Positions 6,493-10,122 of a stretch of 10,122 bases of DNA are shown here, piece by piece; within the stretch, counting starts at the first letter, position 1; each line of letters starts with the position of its first letter. Both the position numbers and the translations under genes were made by a program. The notes beneath the pieces are model-generated. The model did not search any database and was not told where the DNA came from. It was given only the letters and a program-made list of their open reading frames with translations. The DNA is from Pseudomonadota bacterium (GTDB lineage: Bacteria > Pseudomonadota > Gammaproteobacteria > Natronospirales > REEB76): contig JAJYBN010000022.1 of assembly GCA_021779005.1 (NCBI GenBank), positions 1 through 10,122 of the forward strand. The letters are read 5' to 3'.

Positions 6493-6524
6493 AACAGGGC
6501 TGGGATACCGGCCCTGTTGTTTTT
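6493..6524 (+). terminator. Intrinsic terminator after the small secreted-protein genes
   Basis: The stem AACAGGGCTGG / CCGGCCCTGTT (11 bp with one G-T pair, loop GATA) is followed by GTTTTT. It lies 25 nt after the stop at 6467 and separates this unit from the convergent porin gene ending at 6540. No T-run is present on the minus-strand side. Confidence 0.85.
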
Positions 6525-6539
6525 GAATCCCCCCATCCC

Positions 6540-7715
6540 TCACAGTCCGATATATAGCCTCAGGATGGCGACGAACGCATCCGGCACCGGGCGTGTAGTC
6601 CCCGAAGGCTGGGTGATGTACTGCAAGTCAGGCTGTAGCGCCAGATGGCTGCCGAGATTCCACAGATAGTTCACTTCGTAGCTGGTCTCCGGCCGCAGGC
6701 CGGTGGCAGTGCGTACCCACACACGCGAGACGCTGATGGAAAAGATGTCCTGCGGGCGGTTTTTCACCAGTCCGCGCAGTGCTAGACCGTCGCCCAGATA
6801 ATAGGGACTGGGGCTGACCTGTGGCGGACTGGCGCCGATCTGTATGAACATATGTGTCTGAGTACTGCCGAACAACGGCTCGAGTAGCTGGCTCCAGATC
6901 GCATACGTCCCCCAATTGCTGGGCGGCCCCCCCTCACTGACGGGATCGGGCTGGCTGTACTGCCAGGCACCCAGCTTGTAGATTTGTGGCGCATCCGACC
7001 ACGAACCTGCACGGTACTCGATCTCGCCGATCGCCATGTATCCGTGACCGAATGGCTGGTCGCGCGCTTGCGGATGCCCCTGAAACAAACCTAATTGCAT
7101 CTGCCATTTTGCCCAGCCGTCACTGAGGATCATCCCGGCTCCCGGTTTGGCATAGGTCGAGGTCGGGGCATTTCCACTGATGGTGGGCGTGAGACCCAGT
7201 GAGGCATTGCTCACCTGGTCTGCATACGGGACTTGGGCAAAATAATTGTTGAGGTCGATGTACCCGGCACGCAACTTCAGGTTCGAGTGTCCGAAGTATT
7301 GCCGGAACCAGAATTCATAGACGCGGTTTCCGGGTGGCGCGGCGATATTGCTGGCCCCCTGGAAATCACCCACCAGCGTACCGCTGGGATTACCGCTGTC
7401 GATGTGCTGCAGGTCGACCCAGAACCAGCCGCCGTACCACAGACCCAGTTCCTGGGTGCCCAGACCGATACTGGCATCCACCAGTGTGTCTTGCACCGTT
7501 CCCTGTGCAAGGCCGCCACTCAAGTCGCTGACCGTTTCGGTGGTGACGTTCAGGTTGAAGCTGGTAGCCGGAGCGACGTAATGATGGGGGGCTGCCAGAA
7601 GACTGGCCGGCAGGCTGGCACTGATGAACACAGCCGCAGTCCACAGAAGACGCAGGCTTCTGTCTGAGGTCGTTGTTGATGGAGATAGACTTGAGTGGGC
7701 ACGTCCGCTATGCAT
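6540..7715 (-). CDS. OprB-like carbohydrate-selective outer-membrane porin
   Basis: This is probably a 16-strand beta-barrel that admits small organic solutes. From the ATG at 7715 it has 391 residues, with a hydrophobic signal segment (LRLLWTAAVFISASLPASLLA, residues 21-41). A barrel-like sequence with alternating polar and hydrophobic residues follows, many Trp/Tyr, and repeated Gly-x-Tyr/Trp turns. The C-terminal part, SYEVNYLWNLGSHLALQPD then LQYITQPSGTTRPVPDAFVA, matches the ending typical of the OprB family (lqPdlQyi-nPgg...). It ends in ILRLYIGL, with Leu in place of the usual terminal Phe. The length is at the short end for OprB. The start is uncertain: neither this ATG nor an in-frame TTG at 7754 has a good ribosome site. 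The TTG directly abuts the stop codon of the upstream dehydrogenase gene, so translational coupling is possible. Substrate unknown. Confidence 0.72.
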   Translation of the reverse strand: MHSGRAHSSLSPSTTTSDRSLRLLWTAAVFISASLPASLLAAPHHYVAPATSFNLNVTTETVSDLSGGLAQGTVQDTLVDASIGLGTQELGLWYGGWFWVDLQHIDSGNPSGTLVGDFQGASNIAAPPGNRVYEFWFRQYFGHSNLKLRAGYIDLNNYFAQVPYADQVSNASLGLTPTISGNAPTSTYAKPGAGMILSDGWAKWQMQLGLFQGHPQARDQPFGHGYMAIGEIEYRAGSWSDAPQIYKLGAWQYSQPDPVSEGGPPSNWGTYAIWSQLLEPLFGSTQTHMFIQIGASPPQVSPSPYYLGDGLALRGLVKNRPQDIFSISVSRVWVRTATGLRPETSYEVNYLWNLGSHLALQPDLQYITQPSGTTRPVPDAFVAILRLYIGL

Positions 7716-7754
7716 GAGACGATGATTTTTTACAGCAGCAGTATACGGCGGCAA

Positions 7755-9119
7755 TCAACCGATCCACACACTTTTTACATTGGTGAATTCCAGGATACCA
7801 TGGCGCGCCAGCTCCCGGCCGTAGCCGGAATGCTTGATGCCACCGAACGGCAGGCGTGGATCGCTTTTTACGATCCCATTCACGAAGGCACTGCCGGATT
7901 GCAGGCGGCGCGCAAATTTCTCGCCACGTTTCTGGTCACGCGTCCAGACACTGCCACCGAGCCCGTAGTTGTTTCCATTGGCGACTGTGAGTGCCTGTTC
8001 TTCATTCGCGACACGGATAATGCTGGCCACTGGCCCGAACAGTTCTTCCTGCCAGGCGCGCATGCCGGGCTGCACACCGTCGAGTATCGAGGCCGGGTAG
8101 AACGCGCCCTTGCCCGGCAACGGCTGGCAGCCCAGCAGTGCCTTGGCGCCCTTGGCAAGCGCATCCTGTATCTGCTGATGCAAGGCCGTACGCAAATCGA
8201 TGCGCGCCATGGGCGCAAGGCTGGTGTCCGCATCCGACGGATCGCCTGGTTTGAGCGCGGCAACGCGTGATTGGAATTCCTCGAGGAACGCAGCGACGAT
8301 TTTCTCCACCACGATGAAGCGTTTGGCGGCGATGCAGCTCTGGCCGGCGTTCTGGTAGCGTGATTTCGCACCAGCCGCGGCCGCTAGCTTTACATCCGCA
8401 TCCTCCAGCACCACGCAGGCATCCGCACCGCCCAGTTCCAGCACGCATTTCTTCAGCACCTCACCCGCCTGTCGGCCTACGGCGCGTCCGGCGCGTTCGC
8501 TGCCGGTGAGTGTGACCGCGTGCACGCGCGCATCCTTGATCACGCCCTCCACCTGCGGGATGCCGATCATCAGGGTCTGGAACACGCCCTGCGGATAACC
8601 GGCTTCGTGAAAGAGTTCCGCCAGCGCCAACGCGCAGCCCGGAACATTGTCGGCATGCTTGAGCAGCAAGCTGTTGCCGGCGGTGAGCGCCGGGGCGGCG
8701 GCGCGGATCACCTGCCAGAACGGGAAGTTCCATGGCATGATGGCCAGCACACAGCCGAGCGGCTGATAGGCCACGTAACTTTTCGCAGCATCTGTGCTGG
8801 CTGGTTCATCTGTCAGCAGCGCGGGCGCATACTCCGCATAGTAATCGCAGCACAGCGCGCATTTCTCGATCTCGGCGCGCGCTTCGTTGATTAGTTTGCC
8901 CATCTCCTGGCTCATGAGTGCAGCGTACCGGTCGCGGCGCCTGCGCAATACCTCAGCGGCACGCCGCAGCAGCGCGATGCGTTCAGATAGCGCACTCAAG
9001 TTCCAGTCCGGCGTCACCGCTGCAGTTAGCGACAGCGCCTGTTCGAGTTGCGCCGCATCCCATGTCGGATAGTCGCGCAGTTTTTCACCATTGGCGGGAT
9101 TGATGCTGGTGAACACCAT
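7755..9119 (-). CDS. NAD(P)+-dependent succinate-semialdehyde-type aldehyde dehydrogenase
   Basis: This 454-residue cytosolic enzyme of the ALDH superfamily oxidises an aldehyde to the acid. Key residues are visible: Asn131 (MPWNFPFWQ, oxyanion), the cofactor-site LLLKHADNVPGCAL (151-164), LTGSERAGR (204-212), the general base Glu228 (LELGGAD), the nucleophile Cys262 (NAGQSCIAAKRF) and EELFGP (358-363). PFGGIKHSGYGREL (425-438) is the expected C-terminal motif. The length and the KHAxNV and QSCIAAKRFIV sequences favour the Sad/YneI-like succinate-semialdehyde dehydrogenase branch over longer GabD types, but substrate assignment within ALDHs is uncertain. AGGAG (9130-9126) lies 6 nt before the ATG. 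It is the first gene of a minus-strand pair with the porin gene, and is divergent from slt across a 108-bp gap in which I saw no convincing promoter for either gene. Confidence 0.92.
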   Translation of the reverse strand: MVFTSINPANGEKLRDYPTWDAAQLEQALSLTAAVTPDWNLSALSERIALLRRAAEVLRRRRDRYAALMSQEMGKLINEARAEIEKCALCCDYYAEYAPALLTDEPASTDAAKSYVAYQPLGCVLAIMPWNFPFWQVIRAAAPALTAGNSLLLKHADNVPGCALALAELFHEAGYPQGVFQTLMIGIPQVEGVIKDARVHAVTLTGSERAGRAVGRQAGEVLKKCVLELGGADACVVLEDADVKLAAAAGAKSRYQNAGQSCIAAKRFIVVEKIVAAFLEEFQSRVAALKPGDPSDADTSLAPMARIDLRTALHQQIQDALAKGAKALLGCQPLPGKGAFYPASILDGVQPGMRAWQEELFGPVASIIRVANEEQALTVANGNNYGLGGSVWTRDQKRGEKFARRLQSGSAFVNGIVKSDPRLPFGGIKHSGYGRELARHGILEFTNVKSVWIG

Positions 9120-9227
9120 GTCGTTCTCCTATCGCGTCGTGGCTGAAAACAGTGACAGCAAAAAAGACTACGCCATTCACCTCGCCAAGGGTAGTAATGA
9201 AATTCCGCTTCGCGTTAATCTAGACAT

Positions 9228-10122
9228 ATGATCTGGATGCCCCGACTTTTGCTGACCGCTGTTCTCACCTGCATGCTTGCGCCCGTTTTCGCAGATGACA
9301 TGACTGTCCAGCGTGCTGACTTCAAACAGGCGTGGGCGGCGGCACAGAAGGGCGATCTGGCGGTGCTTACGCCCTACCTGGACAAACTCGCGGATTATCC
9401 GCTGTACCCGTACCTGCGCTATGCGTACCTGAGTGCCACGCTCGCGCAGCAACCGGATGGCGCGGTACTGTCCTTTCTCAAGGAACAGGCGCAATTGCCG
9501 GTGGCCGAAGCGCTGCGCCAGGGCTGGCTGCTGGAGCTCGCCAAGCGCCAGGACTGGCAGACCTTCCTGGCCCAATATCAGGACGAGACCACACCGGCGC
9601 TGCGATGCGCGGCCGTCAGCGCGCATCTGGCCGGCGGCGACCGTCAGGATCGCGATGCCTGGATAGTGGCGGCGCAGCACCTGTGGCTGGCGCCGGATGC
9701 GCAGCCGTCTACCTGCGAACCGGCTTTTCAATTTCTGCAGAAGCACCACCGCATCACCAACGATATGGTGGTGCAGCGCATGCAGCAGGCATTGCAGGCA
9801 AGGCACTACGCGCTCGCGCGCCAGCTGTTGCCGCATCTCAATGCCAGCGACCGTCCCTGGGCACGCATCTGGCTGGCTGTGGCGGCGGATCCCGAGCATG
9901 TACTGGCCACCATCCAGGTGCCGGATGATCCTCGGTACCAGCCGTTGCTGATAAATGGCGTGCAACTGGTGGCGCGTACCGATCCGGTGACTGCCCTGCA
10001 TCTGTGGAACGAGCTCTCAAGGCATTATCATTTCGCCGGCGACGATGTCCAGGATATGCAGGTACGGCTGGCGTTGGAATATGCCTGGAATCATCAGCCG
10101 GATGCGGATCAAATGTTGGCGC
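9228..10122 (+). CDS. slt: Soluble lytic murein transglycosylase (Slt70-like), N-terminal part
   Basis: The frame is open from the ATG at 9228 to the right edge (298 codons) with no stop, so the gene continues outside the window. It begins with a signal peptide (MIWMPRLLLTAVLTCMLAPVFA, cleavage before Asp23). An alpha-helical superhelix of the Slt70 U-domain type follows: LADYPLYPYLRYAYLSATL (54-72), then AEALRQGWLLELAKRQDWQTFL with ALRCAAVSAHLAGG, and LWLAPDAQPSTCEPAFQFL. The family cleaves peptidoglycan glycan strands in the periplasm, leaving 1,6-anhydromuramic ends, for wall turnover. Its catalytic SLT domain is at the C-terminus, so the catalytic Glu is not visible here. No clear Shine-Dalgarno precedes 9228; an in-frame ATG at 9237 is an alternative start. 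Other apparent frames across 9177-10001 are shadows of this gene. Confidence 0.9.
   Translation, partial: MIWMPRLLLTAVLTCMLAPVFADDMTVQRADFKQAWAAAQKGDLAVLTPYLDKLADYPLYPYLRYAYLSATLAQQPDGAVLSFLKEQAQLPVAEALRQGWLLELAKRQDWQTFLAQYQDETTPALRCAAVSAHLAGGDRQDRDAWIVAAQHLWLAPDAQPSTCEPAFQFLQKHHRITNDMVVQRMQQALQARHYALARQLLPHLNASDRPWARIWLAVAADPEHVLATIQVPDDPRYQPLLINGVQLVARTDPVTALHLWNELSRHYHFAGDDVQDMQVRLALEYAWNHQPDADQMLA

Noticed and set aside
5557..7723. Shared 13-mer TGCATGAGACGAT at about 5557 and 7711
   Set aside because: One 13-base match in 10 kb is expected by chance, and the two contexts (intergenic, start of the porin gene) are unrelated.
7695..8270. Plus-strand open frame of 191 codons
   Set aside because: It is antisense to the aldehyde dehydrogenase and porin genes, which have clear family motifs.
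9177..10001. Minus-strand open frame of 274 codons, and a plus-strand frame 9332-9928
   Set aside because: Both are shadows of the slt coding sequence, whose frame is open from 9228 to the edge with a signal peptide and Slt70-like helices.

Overview
The window reads as chromosomal DNA of a GC-rich Gram-negative bacterium, most likely a gammaproteobacterium. The grounds are signal peptides, an OprB-type porin, a DegQ/DegP-type periplasmic protease, an Slt70-type transglycosylase, and promoters resembling sigma-32 and sigma-E (RpoE/AlgU) sites. No species can be named from the sequence alone. It looks like an ordinary housekeeping and envelope-stress neighbourhood with one mobile insertion, an intein.

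Layout. Positions 1-2751 (minus strand) hold the N-terminal 917 codons of an adenosylcobalamin-dependent (class II) ribonucleotide reductase, nrdJ, which runs off the left edge. It is interrupted in frame by a 377-residue intein (655-1785) carrying a LAGLIDADG homing endonuclease. The intein sits immediately before the active-site radical cysteine. Positions 2752-3202 are a divergent control region: an nrdJ promoter, two NrdR-box-like sites, a pair of DnaA-box-like 9-mers, and on the other strand a sigma-32-like promoter for hsp20. Positions 3203-3649 encode a small heat-shock protein, followed by a strong hairpin. Positions 3650-3995 hold that hairpin and a near-consensus sigma-E promoter, then a Do-family serine protease (3996-5390) closed by a clear intrinsic terminator. 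Positions 5628-6467 hold two small secreted-protein genes, a DUF2914 protein and a 78-residue Thr/Pro-rich peptide, closed by a second intrinsic terminator. On the minus strand, 9119-6540 is a two-gene unit: a succinate-semialdehyde-type aldehyde dehydrogenase followed by an OprB-like porin. From 9228 to the right edge, divergent from it, is the start of a soluble lytic transglycosylase (slt).

How the parts relate. Hsp20 (cytoplasmic holdase, heat control) and the Do-family protease (periplasmic quality control, envelope-stress control) are adjacent but appear to have separate promoters, each of the sigma class expected for its compartment. nrdJ can only yield a working enzyme after the intein removes itself, because the residue that becomes the catalytic thiyl radical is also the +1 nucleophile for splicing. 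The aldehyde dehydrogenase and porin may form an uptake/oxidation pair, but the substrate cannot be read from the sequence. The two longest stretches without a gene (2752-3202 and 3650-3995) contain only the control sites listed. I saw no tRNA, rRNA, CRISPR array, insertion sequence or riboswitch.
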